From Mesostigma viride (Eukaryota > Streptophyta > Mesostigmatophyceae > Mesostigmatales > Mesostigmataceae), in NCBI GenBank assembly GCA_009746045.1, contig RPFO01000213.1, forward strand, positions 11,137,593 to 11,197,592: a stretch of DNA of 60,000 nucleotides, read 5' to 3'. The stretch's first letter is position 1; the number at the start of each line of letters is the position of its first letter. Made by a program: the position numbers and the translations under genes. The notes under the pieces were generated by a model. The model had not been told where the DNA came from, ran no database searches, and saw nothing but the letters and a program-made list of their open reading frames with translations. This document shows positions 1 to 32,617 of the stretch, piece after piece.

Positions 1-505
1 ACCTTGATCATGCAGAGCCATGGCCATCAGTATCGATCTGCACTGACTAATGGAATGCTGGAATAAGTAGTAATCTGCACCATTGCCACCATTGTATAGC
101 AGTATTACATTATACAGTGCTAATATTACTAGTATGCGGCACAGCTGAAGAGGGTACTCAGAGGAGTTGAACACAGGGCTTGTGCCATACTATATGGAAA
201 GGCAGCGTCGCACACAGAACACGCACCACCGTGCGTGCCGATGATTTCAAATACATTCTCCACTCCACTCAAGAAACTATACTACACTACATGAGATACA
301 TGGCCAGACTACACAACTTAGGGAAGCACCCACTGTGCGTGCCGACCATCTCAAATAGATGCTCCACCCCACTCGAGAAACAATACTACACTATATAAGA
401 TGTCAAGGACACAATACATATATATATATATATATACGTTATGGCCGTAATATATACACACTACACCATATAGAAAAGTAGATGCATCATGCATCATGCA
501 CCCAC

Positions 506-21862
<21,357 letters not shown>

Positions 21863-22347
21863 GGCAGCCGCAGTCGCGTTCGCCCTAGCCGTGCGGCTTC
21901 GCAAATTGCGTGCGCACTAATTGCACGTCTGGCAAATATACGTCGTGCTGCATCGTGGCATATTTGTTCCGCACGTGGCGGCCGGCAGGTTTTTCATGTT
22001 GCAGCAGGCAGCAGAATGGGTTCGGCAGCAGTCGCAGCAGAGTTAGTGTAGAGATGTCAGCAGAACTCTTGGCCAGATGACAGGTGGCAGCAGAATGCGC
22101 AGCAGGGAGCTCCGCGCTTTGACGTGTCAGCAGAAGCGCACTGGAACTGGAACGGCAAACTCTGGTCCGAAGCACGGGAAGCCTACTGTCATTGCGGCCG
22201 GCCGGCCGGCCTGTTCCACTCACTTTAATTAATTTTAAACATACCTCGGCCGTGCCGGCCGGGGAGGATATGATGTAACACATATCCCTGAGAAGGGGCA
22301 TATGGTTTTTAATATCAAGGAGACAACCTCAAGGAGAATGAAGGGGC
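21863..22347. other. Region upstream of TSR1 and edge of the transposon island
   Basis: Contains the presumed TSR1 5' region, a GGCCGGCCGGCCGG palindrome at about 22197-22210 and a block (GGGGAGGATATGATGTAACA...) shared with 28240-28270. No promoter motif can be assigned. Confidence 0.4.
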
Positions 22348-22499
22348 ATATTCTGATCAGACACTCCGCAAAGGTGAAAACCTTTGCGTTCAGTGCCAGG
22401 CCGCGGAAAACGCGGAAAACGCGATCTGCAAATGAATCCGACCGGAATCGAACTGGGGACCTCTCGCACCAATTTTGCTGACTATAGGACGGACGTCTC
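22348..22499 (-). mobile_element. 152-bp short repeat, copy 1, tRNA-like B-box (SINE-like)
   Basis: Read on the minus strand this repeat starts near GACGTCCGTCCTATAGTCAGC and contains AGTTCGATTCC, close to the Pol III B-box GGTTCGANTCC. Six of seven acceptor-like base pairs can form between TCCGTCC and GGTCGGA, but the anticodon arm is missing. It includes a perfect 9-bp hairpin with a GAAA loop at 22367-22388. A second copy starts at 22746. It is probably a tRNA-derived short element, not a working tRNA. Confidence 0.55.
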
Positions 22500-22745
22500 C
22501 GGATACCATGGCATCGCCAACTTACACCTACAGTCATCCGCAAAAGTTCTCCTGTCCGGGGAGTGATGCAAGCCTTTCGGATTTGGTACTAGATAAATCA
22601 CTCGAGATCTGTGTGTAGGAGTACTACACACGTGTCTGCACGCGAGACTTGTTCAGTCTCGCACCGTGAGACGGGCTGAACACGGCTGAATCCTTCTTTT
22701 TAGTAGAAGGGGGCGTAGCCGGTACTATCGAAATCAGCCAAGCGT

Positions 22746-22897
22746 ATATTCTGATCAGACACTCCGCAAAGGTGAAAACCTTTGCGTTCAGTGCCAGGCC
22801 GCGGAAAACGCGGAAAACGCGATCTGCAAATGAATCCGACCGGAATCGAACTGGGGACCTCTCGCACCAATTTTGCTGACTATAGGACGGACGTCTC
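22746..22897 (-). mobile_element. 152-bp short repeat, copy 2
   Basis: Same length and essentially the same sequence as 22348-22499, in the same orientation, with unrelated flanks. This shows it is a dispersed unit with sharp ends (ATATTCTGATCAG ... GGACGGACGTCTC). Confidence 0.55.
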
Positions 22898-23159
22898 GGG
22901 CATATGGTTCTATCAAGGAGAAGGGGCATATGGTTTTTAATACACCGCCGGCGGATTCTAGTAGGCGACAACCTGCAGGTGGTCGGGTCAGGTGTTAACT
23001 GTAAAGTAGTGCTGCCACCTACTCGGGGTGCACCGACAACCGCTCACTGAGTTGCACCTGCACCACCATTAATTAAGTAATTAATTAATTAATTAATTAG
23101 GAACATAACTCCGTAGGGAGTATCTGTAGCACATAGCCCAGAGAGGGGGCATTCATTAA

Positions 23160-23690
23160 TTAATTAATTAGACTCGTGCTCCCGTTGGGGAGTCACGGAG
23201 CATGAACCCCGATGGATGGATGGATGGGTGCAAACATTCCTACCGGTCTAGTCTATCTACATTGGCTACATACTACATCTATCTAATGAGCATTCTAAGA
23301 GAGAGGGGGCATATGAGCCTATCATACATTCTAAGCTACTTCCTGCAAGGGTGGGAATGTAAACGACCCTTGCTCTAGGTGCCCCAGGACACCTGCAGCC
23401 CCATGATCTATCAAGCTATGCCCAGCTAAGAGGGAGCCTGTCATGGGGGGGAAGATCAGCATAACTATGCAGGAGCTAGGGCATGGCTTCTCAGCAGACA
23501 TCTCCCCTAGGGCCACGTGATGCTGTATAGATAGATGTGGTTGCTGTTCGATAGATGTCGTAGGTAGCTGATGTAGATAGCTTAGACCGGTAGGACTGTT
23601 TGCACCCGCCCATCCATCCATCGGGGTTAATGCTCCGTGACTCCCCATGCAACGGGAGCACGAGTCTAATTAATTAATTTGTTGATTCTC
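23160..23690. mobile_element. Foldback-like pair: stem-loop/TTAA module in inverted orientation
   Basis: The left arm (about 23155-23285) is a TTAA run, GTGCTCCCGTTGGGGAGTCA, a short TGGA run and CCTACCGGTCTAG. The right arm (about 23570-23680) is its reverse complement. The inner segment of about 285 bp is unique. The same module occurs singly or paired elsewhere in the window. Confidence 0.6.
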
Positions 23691-23891
23691 AGCAGAGAGT
23701 GACTCCCTGCATGGGCACTGCATAATTAAATAAAGCTACTACTATAGGCATCATCTGGAGTGTGGCTCATCATCATAGGCACACATGTACATGACTAAAA
23801 ATGCTAGGCCTCAGCTGGTATAGTGCCTGTAGTAGGCGGGCACGTACAAGGCCACGGTCTAACTATTCTACACTATTGCTGCTGTATTCCC

Positions 23892-25400
23892 CTAGGCTGG
23901 GGCGTCTGGAGTCGCTGGCCGGGCCGCTGTGGTCGAGGGGGTCGCGTGCCAGGGCTTGTGGCCGACGTAGATGGCCGCCCCCTTCCAGTACACCGGCTGG
24001 CATGCCTTGGTCTGCCGGAGCTGGAGGTAGGTCGGCCATAGCTCCCGTCGCCGTTGTTGCTGCGCCAGGGTCAAGTCGTTGTCCACGGTGAAGGGAGTGT
24101 TCTCGAGCCGCTTGCGGCGTCCGTGAGAAACGATCGAAATCTTGTCCGCTGGGCTCTCAAAGATGAGAAGAAGCGGAGGCGCCCCTGCATGCCTTACCCG
24201 GGAGGAGGTGGGCAGGGTCACCTAGGAGGCCCATGCGATCAAGGATTTCGCTCTCAAACGCACGTGCAAGCTTCTCGGAATTCTCACCTTCCTCCATGTC
24301 GAAGTTCTTGAGTATGGCGTTGAGGCTGCACTTGGCGAGCTCGGCGATCCTCGCGGATGTCAAGCGTCTGCCGCTGGAGCTGGGCTGCGACGGCGGAGGT
24401 GGTGGAGGTGGTGTGTTGCTTATAAGCATGTCCTCCCAGGTCGTGATGGGAGGAGCATCGCCGGCCAGGCCAGCAGGGGCTGGCTTGGCGGCAATGTCCT
24501 TCACTGCCTGGGCGGTGAGGCCTGCGGTGTTCTGCATGAGCTCGATAGCGATGGCATTGTCGTGGACGCTGGTCGATGTCGTGGAGCATGGGCGGTGATG
24601 GAGTCGGTGGAGGCGGGGGGGGGGGGGGGGGTGGAGGCGAGGAGGGTGGCGGTGGCGGTGGGGATGGTGGGGAGCTCAGCAGCCAGCGTGCGACCCACAG
24701 CTGCCACATCTGCAGTTGGGGGCGTCACGTGCTGTGAGATGCACGGCTTCGTGGAGGCATGGAGGAGGAAGGTGGATTCGGTCAAGGGGGAGGGGGCCCA
24801 AAGGTCCGCGGCAGAGCGCTGAAGGATGGAAAAGAGGGCGGCGAGCTGAAGGCGGGGGCGGGACCAGTTGGTCAGGTTCTCAGCAGGTCGGTGAGAGAAC
24901 CGGCCGTCAGGTCCAGTGCGGAGGCGATTAATTAATAAGGCTTTGAAGGCGCCGACACAGGTCGGAAATGGAGGCGTGCGACCCATAGAACACGAGCTCC
25001 AGTATCCGGATGGGTGGCATGTCGAAATAGCTGGGTCTTGCGTCGTCGAAGGTGGAAAATTACCCGTCGACGTCAAAGTCGATGCACCATGCACCATGCA
25101 TGTATCAGTCATCCACCAGCTCTGCAACTGAAGTTGCCGACATGTCCTAGTGTGGGGTGGAAGATGATCATGGCTAAGCAATGGCTTGGTGGGCATGACA
25201 TCTGGCGTCTCATTAACACATGAGAGTGGCATGCAGTCTCTGCATTGGCAAAGCTGATGGCTGACTCATAGCGGATGCAGTAAGGCTGCCCCACCCATGG
25301 TCTAGAGCCCACAGTTAGGCTTGGAACACATTTAGAGGCGCCGGTTTGGGAGAATATAAAGGCCTCTCCCGGAGCCTGCGGGGTTTTAGGGGCATACCAC
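23892..25400 (-). pseudogene. Decayed non-LTR retrotransposon ORF1
   Basis: Three overlapping minus-strand frames together form one ORF1-like protein. First a proline/serine-rich N-terminal part (25232-24501); then a middle part (24537-24157) with LTSARIAELAKCSLNAILK; then 24221-23892 with LLLIFESPADK, RRKRLENTPFTVDNDLTLAQ and RRRELWPTYLQLRQ. The last part matches the ORF1 C-terminal segments at 27513-27827 and 29719-30044. Frame changes between the parts mean it is broken. Its 5' part (25257-25398) is duplicated at 32477-32617. Confidence 0.65.
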
Positions 25401-25781
25401 AACCCCCTTTTCCAATATACCCGCCATAAATGACACTATATACCATAAACTGATGACACTATACCGCACCGACCACCGACAAGCCCGCCTATCACGTATG
25501 ACCATTGATATCCCAGCCCGACCATGCAACCCAAACATTCCCAACCCTCACACGAAGTTCGTAGGTCACAGGTTACCTGTGACCTACGCACGAGCTCCCT
25601 ACGAAGTGAGCTCCGGCCTACATTGACAACTGCGTCCCACAACTCCGACATCAAGGAGACAACCAGACCTACATAGTCAACGCATAACAATGATGTCGGA
25701 CCCCATGCATGACACCCGCTTAGATAATAGAATAGGATTGTTTTGTAGATAGCTTAGACCGGTAGGATTGCGTGCACCCAT

Positions 25782-26198
25782 CCATCCATCCATCCATGTC
25801 CATCCCGATCCATCCATCCATCCATCCATCCATCCATCCATCCATCCATCCATCCATCCATCCATCCATCCATCCATCCATCCATCCATCCATCCATCCA
25901 TCCATCCATCCATCCATCCATCCATCCATCCATCCATCCATCCATCCATCCATCCATCCATCCATCCATCCATCCATCCATCCATCCATCCATCCATCCA
26001 TCCATCCATCCATCCATCCATCCATCCATCCATCCATCCATCCATCCATCCATCCATCCATCCATCCATCCATCCATCCATCCATCCATCCATCCATCCA
26101 TCCATCCATCCATCCATCCATCCATCCATCCATCCATCCATCCATCCATCCATCCATCCATCCATCCATCCATCCATCCATCCATCCATCCATCCATC
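25782..26198. repeat. (ATCC)n tetranucleotide satellite, about 104 units
   Basis: A nearly perfect run inside a copy of the stem-loop/TTAA module (flanks CCGGTAGGATTGCGTGCACC and CGGGGTTAATGCTCCGTGAC). The SIHP and MDGW reading frames are artefacts. Confidence 0.97.
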
Positions 26199-26344
26199 GG
26201 GGTTAATGCTCCGTGACTCCCCAACGGGAGCACGAGTCTAATTAATTAATTAATTAATCGGGGTTCATGCTCCGTGACTCCCCAACGGCCGGAGCACGAG
26301 TTTAATTAATTAATTAATTAATTATAATTAATGACACCGGCCAC

Positions 26345-26392
26345 CAAAGGGGGGGGGGGCGGTCCCCCCCCCCCCCCCCCCACCACCACCAC
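26345..26392. repeat. G/C homopolymer pair
   Basis: G11 followed by CGGT and C17; the runs could fold back on each other. Confidence 0.7.
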
Positions 26393-26756
26393 TACACACA
26401 CAGTATACTGAGTACCCAACCAGTTCATCTCCCGCAACGGTATCACCCACGGTGTTGCATGGCCATCCACGAGTCCATGGTGCCCCATGCAGGCATGCAC
26501 CCATGTCCACATGATGGCGGTAAGCCTACTACCCGGTTTCTTGACTCCCCAGCCACCCCTACCCACTCTTGGGGGACGGTGACGGGCATGCAGCTTAGGT
26601 GATTATGCTGCCGTCCCAATTTTGTGTGTCATTCAGCTGACACGGTCTAGACTTAGGGAGCCCTGGTGTGTTATTTCACTACATTAATTGTAATAAACAT
26701 GAGGTGTCTGGTGTGTTACCCGAATTAAACCAAGCACATTGTAGTATTAACACTGG

Positions 26757-27096
<340 letters not shown>

Positions 27097-27512
27097 ATTC
27101 ATATTAACCGCTGTCTCATGCATGTAATATGCATGATGTCAAAGATCGAGACCACCAGCACAGGCCATGCAGAAATCTGGAAGAATCCTGACCATGGTAG
27201 CTCGAGCCTGCTGTTATCTTATCCGCGTTTATCGAGTTGTTCAGGATGTACCATTGGACCTAGTACTAACGGAATGCACAGCACTAGCGCCCACATAAGA
27301 TAAGTACTAAGTAAGTACTCTGTCATGCACATCTAGGCATGCCACGGGGTACTAATTAAGCTTAATAATCTCATTAGAAAAATAATTGCACAAACGTTAA
27401 ACAAACAGACAAAATATTGTCTGCATGCATCAAAATTCATAGTTCTTGATTAAGAACATACTGATTAAGAACAAACGTCCGTGCATGGGGCAAGAACCAG
27501 CTTCTTACCCTC

Positions 27513-28236
27513 ATGGGCCTGGTAGGTGAGGTAGAACTGCGTGGGTGCCACCGCCTTCCCCACTCACGGGACAAGGCGGCTCCCCCACCAGTCCTACTCA
27601 CCTTCTCCTCCCCTGAGGATAAGCAGCGGTTCCTCTCTCGTCGCAAGCGGTTGCACGACCTCACCTGGACGCTGGATGACGACCTCACCCCCGCTCAGCA
27701 ACAGCAGCGACGCGACCTGTGGCCGGAATACCTCCGCCATAAGCAGGACCCCCAGAAGCCCAAGGTGTACTGGAGGGGCGGGGACCTGATGATCAACCAC
27801 AAGATGTGGACGCCCCCAGCGGGCTAGAATAGCAATAGCCCTAGCTTGTAACCATTGGCGTCACTGCCGCTAAGGCAGCCATGCCTAGAATGTTGCCTAG
27901 CTGTGCCAACACACCTAGTCACGTGCCGCCAACGCACGGTACACAACCAGCCATAGCCTAGTCCTAGTACAGCCATGCTACGCCCTGGCTATGTTCAGAT
28001 TACTTGCCCACGCTCCTTGCTATGATATGCTCACATGGGTCTTATTGCACCCACAGTTTGCCGGATCGTTAGCCTGTCCTTTTAGCTAGCCGCGCCCGAT
28101 TGCAGCTGTGGCATGCCTTTGGCATGAAGGAGACTGGGGGTCTCTGCCCTTTCTCCTGTAGTGCACACACAGGGATTAAAAGCACTTCGGTGCTCCGTGA
28201 CTCCCCAACGGGAGCACGAGTTTAATTAATTAATTA
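27513..28236 (+). mobile_element. Retrotransposon ORF1 C-terminal fragment plus 3' end
   Basis: The frame 27513-27827 encodes LLTFSSPEDKQRFLSRRKRL, LDDDLTPAQQQQRRDLWPEY and KVYWRGGDLMINHK, then a stop. This pattern is typical of the RNA-binding (L1 ORF1-like) C-terminal region of non-LTR element ORF1 proteins. About 370 nt of 3' sequence follow, ending in the stem-loop GTGCTCCGTGAC...GGGAGCAC and (TTAA)n at 28190-28236. An inverted copy lies at 29263-30044. Confidence 0.65.
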
Positions 28237-28284
28237 ATGGGGAGGATATGTAACACGTATCCCAGAGAAGGGGCATATATATAT

Positions 28285-28360
28285 TTTCACTCTGCTGTAA
28301 GTAATTATATTATTAAAATATATATATATTAAAAATATAATTACTTACAGCAGAGTGAAA
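28285..28360. repeat. Perfect inverted repeat, 27-bp arms, 22-bp AT-rich spacer
   Basis: The left arm 28285-28311 (TTTCACTCTGCTGTAAGTAA...) is the exact reverse complement of 28334-28360. The spacer is ATTAAAATATATATATATTAAA-like. Confidence 0.95.
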
Positions 28361-28414
28361 TCACTCAAACCAAAGCAAACGCCCAGCTATAAACCGTGTA
28401 TAAATATATATACG

Positions 28415-28864
28415 GATGGGGCCGCCCTCTACTCACCCAACCACCGCCCCGACATTACCGTGCTTGACTACGACGGGCAGGGTTGCCACCTGCTCATCGA
28501 TGTCTCCGTGGCTCGGCCGCTTTCCGGTCGCCACATCCTCCGGGCGGCTGTGGATGCCGGCGCTGCTGCCGCTGTGGCTGAGCGCGACAAGTTTGCCTCC
28601 TACGGCAATGTGGGGCCCCACCGGGTCATCCCCTTTGTCCTTGAGGAGTTCGGGGCCATGGGCCCCAAGAGAGCGGAGTTTTTCCACGAGTGCTGCCAGC
28701 GCCGTGAAGACCGCCTCGACCTCGAGGGTCAGACCGCCCCGTGGTCGGCCCGCACGTGGTCCTCGTATTGGCGGCAGCGTCTGTCACTCGCCCTCACTCG
28801 CACCGTGGCTGATGTGTTATTCCGCCGCACCCGGGCCGACTTTGTCGCGACCCACGCGGTCTAG
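28415..28864 (+). mobile_element. Non-LTR retrotransposon C-terminal endonuclease-like fragment
   Basis: An open frame of about 150 codons with HRPDITVLDYDGQGCHLLIDV, AERDKFASYG, VIPFVLEEFGAMGPKRAEF and a C-terminal WSARTWSSYWRQRLSLALTR. The spaced RPD...LIDVSV...K pattern fits a PD-(D/E)XK restriction-like endonuclease as found at the C-terminus of R2/Dualen-type elements and of related plant and algal reverse transcriptases. No reverse transcriptase is fused upstream; the frame runs instead into the AT-rich palindrome at 28285-28360. The frame is intact to TAG at 28862-28864, but without RT it is a fragment. Confidence 0.65.
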
Positions 28865-29262
28865 ATTCCTTCCAGGCCTGCATGGTGGGCCGGCAGCGCT
28901 GTTGCTGCGTGTAGTTTTGTGATGTATAGTTAGTTGTACCTTGTGCCGCTGGCGTGATCCTTGGATGTCTGTGTCAGATTACTATTAATTTCTTCAGGGT
29001 TATTCTCCCAGTCATCGGTTTTTTCCTTATGTTGCATGCCTATCTCACCTCCGTAATCTATCATTCTCAATGAATATATATATGGTTCACACACTACTAT
29101 GGCGGGCCGGTACATTCTAGGCGACATGCTGCAGCAGGTGGTGGCTGTGCATGCAAACTGCCACCTACCCAAGGTGCACAACTGAGCCGGTGCACCTATA
29201 CGTACACCACCATGTGTTCATTCCAGCAGCGCTCTGCAAAGTTGCGTTTGCTTAATTAATTA
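28865..29262. other. Spacer in the retroelement island
   Basis: Unique AT-richer sequence containing ACATTCTAGGCGACATGCTG and a CACCTACC...CACC block that resembles 22964-23065. No gene seen. Confidence 0.4.
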
Positions 29263-30480
29263 AACACGTGCTCCCGTTGCATGGGGAGTCACGGAGCACC
29301 GAAGTGCTTTTAATCCCTGTGTTTGCACAACAGGAGAAAGGGCAGAGACCCCCAGTCTCCTTCATGCCTACTAAGGCATGCCACAGCTGCATTCGGGCAC
29401 GCTAGCTAAACGGCCGGACATGCACGCTAACGATCCGGCAATCTGTGGGTGCAATAATTAAGACCCATGTGAGCAGGGCATAACAAGGAGCGTGGGCGAG
29501 TAATCTGATCATAGCCAGGACGTAGCATGGCTGTTACTACAAGGCCCTAAGCTAAGGCTATGGCTGGTTGTGTACCGACCGTACGTGAGCAGTGCACGTG
29601 ACTAGGTAAGTTGGCACAGCTAGGCAAACATTCTAAGCATGGCTGCCGTAGTGGCAGTGACTACCAACGGATACAAGCTAGGGCTATTAAGCAAGCTATT
29701 CTAGCCCGCTGGGGGCGTCTACATCTTGTGGTTGATCATCAGGTCCCGGCCCGGGCCCTCCAGTACACCTTGCAGGCTTCTGGGGGTCCTGCTTGTGGCG
29801 GAGGTATTCCGGCCACAGGTCGCGTCGCTGCTGCTGGCCTGCGCTGCTGAGCGGGGATCAGGTCGTCGTCCAGCGTCCAGGTGACTGAGGTCGTGCAACT
29901 GCTTGCGACAGGAAAGGAACCGCTGCTTGTCCTCACGGGAGGGGAAGGTGAGCAGGACTGGTGGGGGAGCCGCCTTAAGTATCCCGTGAGTGCCCAGGGA
30001 AGGCAGTGGCACCCACGCAGTTCTACCTCACCTACCAGGTCCATGAGTGCAAGGAGCTGGTCCTTAAGCTCGTCGGCAAGGGAGGTTGACGTCTCACCAG
30101 TGGCTTCTGCATGGGGGAATTAAGCGACGCAGTGACCACCCGGCAGTCGCGGCGGGCGCGGTCAGTGGCCTCCCGTTCAGTGCTGGGCCTGGCGGCCGGA
30201 GGTCTTCAAGCTCCTGGAGTTTCGTAGCGATGGCGTCGGTGGTGGAGGCAGTCGGTGTCCGCAGCAGGTCCGCATAAGAGAGGGGCGGGAGGTCACCAGC
30301 ATCCAGCCGGGGTGGCTGGGATGCGATGGTGGCCGTCTGCTCCGCTATCTTTGGGACCTGTGAGGCCAGGGCCTCCGGCCTCAGTGTGGGCGGTGATGGC
30401 TTCTAGCTTCTTCATGAGCACGCCGCACTTGCCCTCCACCAGAGAGACAAGTGCCGCGTGCGTCTCGGATGCCTGCGCCG
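29263..30480 (-). pseudogene. Retrotransposon ORF1 and 3' end, inverted copy
   Basis: In minus sense: about 30480-30350 encodes ETHAALVSLVEGKCGVLMKK (coiled-coil-like ORF1 segment); 30044-29719, in two frames, encodes LLTFPSREDKQRFLSCRKQL and LDDDLIPAQQR. Then comes the 3' region (matching 27840-28236) and finally the stem-loop/TTAA module at about 29300-29255. Frameshifts make it non-functional. Confidence 0.6.
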
Positions 30481-30849
30481 CAATCAGAATCAGAAAATAC
30501 GTGCTACATGATCTCCCAATGCCGGAGTCATGTTATAATTTCAAGGGCATGATGGCGTCTCAGCAGAGAGTGGCTCTCTGCATGGGCAAAGCATGGCTGA
30601 CTCATAAAATAAATTAAATTAAATTATAACATGACTCCGTTGGGAGCTCATGTAGCACATATTCCATTGCTGGATGGATGGTGGGCGAAGCGCCCGTGAT
30701 ACCGAACTAAGCTAACTCTAAGCTAATCTAGAAAATCCCAGTTCTATACTTTACTCAGCAAAGCGCCCCTTCCTCCTGGGGGGGGGGGCTTGCCCAAAGG
30801 GGCTGGCGTGTGAGCCTGGACAATCGTCTTCCACATCTTCTTGTTCTGC

Positions 30850-32480
30850 AATCTGCATAGCAGTCCAAGCAAGAGAGAGGGAGGAAATGCGGTGTTCAAA
30901 CTGGGCTGGGACCACTACAGCTGTAGGCCGGCCAGCAACTGCTGTGTATACGGTTCCGCATCATTGGCAGGTTTACCCACCTTTCTAGCTAGGAATGTCC
31001 TTGGGGCCAGGCCACCAGCCAGGATATGCCGCCTGGCTGGTTGGCCAAGCCGCTGGGGGCCGGCCAGACCGAGGTTGGTGTCTACCTGACTGGCGCGAGC
31101 AAGATGCATGTCCTACGAATGCTATCCTACGCTGCCTAATCATCTCGTCCGAAATGCAAGGCACACCCTGATACAAAGACTCTAATAAAGACCCGGCCTA
31201 CTCTGATGTGTGGAAAACCCACCTATGTTTGAACAGGACCTGTCGAAGCATCCTGGTGACCGTGCTGTCCAGCCGGGCCGCCAGCGTGTCTGTGAGCGTC
31301 CATGCCTCAGCGCCGTAGGTGAGCACCGTGACTAAATGACCAGGACCTTGAAGAGCACTCGCTTGCGGTGCTCGCCCAGGTCCTTCCGGAGCGCCAGTAG
31401 GGGTCATTGAGCGAGCAAAGCCTGGCCCTGGCAGGCCAGGCCGCCGATGCCGATGTCCACTGGCGTCGGCAGGCGGTGTCGGGGAGCATGCTCCCCAGCA
31501 GTTTGAAGCACGGAACGGGACCTCCGGGCCCATCTAACAGCCGTGGCTTTGGCGGGCAACTGGAGGCCCCAATCACCATCACCTCAGTTTTGACGCTTTT
31601 CGATTTCCAACCCCACCGCCCGCGGCTCCACACCCATGACAGTCCAGCCAGGTCAGTGAATGTGCTCGGGCGCCCGATGAGGGTGGTATGATCCGCATAA
31701 ATCAGGTCGGACAGCTGGCGGTAACCAGGGCCACTGCCGCCGTATTAATTCGCGATATCATCAAGGATGTCCAAGCCAGGATCGAACCCCTAGCTTAAGA
31801 GCACTAAAGCATTAAGCACGCACGTGCCCGGCCGGCGCATGACGCGCAATCCACGTCAATAATGAACAGATCGATATATGCGGGGACAGGACACAATATT
31901 GCCATGCACACCCCGTGGTGAAGGGGAGCTAGATGGTGGGGTGCACGGTGCCCTCCGCAATCTGCACTAGTACTGCCTGTGGATCCCTCATACAGCCGGC
32001 AAATGGCAGCAATAAATGCTGGCCGGGGGCACACGATCCAGAGCTAGGATGGCCCCAAGAGCCTCCCAGAGGACCGTGTCGAAAGCCTTGGTATAGTCAA
32101 CAAAACGACGGGCAGCGGAAAACCATCAGGGCAAATGCGACGCACCTCCTCCATGTCAACCGGCGCGCCACAAATACAGGACGCCATCCCCCGTGTGCTC
32201 CACCGGGGTGCGCTGCCGCCGGCCGCCAAGCGGCCGGTCGAGGTGGTACCACATTTCCGCCTTGCCCTGGTTGCGAGCTTGGCAGGCCTTAGGCATCCGC
32301 GATGCTCTGGGCCGCCTCTGCGTCCTGAGCATGTGCGTAGGCCTCTCCACAAGGGCGGCCTTGAGCACCGGCCGGTTTCAGCAGCGGGTCCCGGTTACGC
32401 TTGAGGTGGTGCCGGGCGGTCAAGACCTTGGGGTCCTGGCGGTAGAGCGGGCCGGGTCGTCGGCGGGGCATGGCCGCCCG
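30850..32480 (-). pseudogene. Decayed non-LTR reverse transcriptase
   Basis: Minus-strand fragments in order: FVDYTKAFDTVLWEAL (about 32106-32050), RT motif A; LSDLIYADHTTLIG (about 31716-31670), where motif C (YADD) has become YADH; VKTEVMVIGA (about 31610-31575); VLTYGAEAWTLTDTLAARLD and TRMLRQVLFKHRW (about 31330-31220); RQRRIAFVGHASC (about 31140-31095). These are the usual order in LINE RT domains. Several frame changes and the lost catalytic aspartate show it is dead. The 3' part is repeated at 50805-51175 in the opposite orientation. Confidence 0.75.
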
Positions 32481-32617
32481 GCTGACTCATAGCGGATGCA
32501 GTAGGGCTGCCCCATGGTCCAGAGCCCAGAGATGGGCTTGGAACACATTTAGATCGAGGCGCCGGTTTGGGAGAATGTAAAGGCCTCTCCCAGAGCCTGA
32601 GGGGTTTTAGGGGCATA
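32477..32617. repeat. About 140-bp dispersed repeat, second copy of 25257-25398
   Basis: Shares GGCTGACTCATAGCGGATGC, CTTGGAACACATTTAGA and CGCCGGTTTGGGAGAAT with 25257-25398. It is probably the 5' part of the ORF1 unit of the retrotransposon family. Confidence 0.75.

Noticed and set aside
25677-26241. MDGW and SIHP repeat frames
   Set aside because: Products of the (ATCC)n satellite.
31198-31633. Complete reverse transcriptase gene
   Set aside because: Motifs fall in different frames, stops intervene and the motif C aspartate is lost, so only remnants are claimed.
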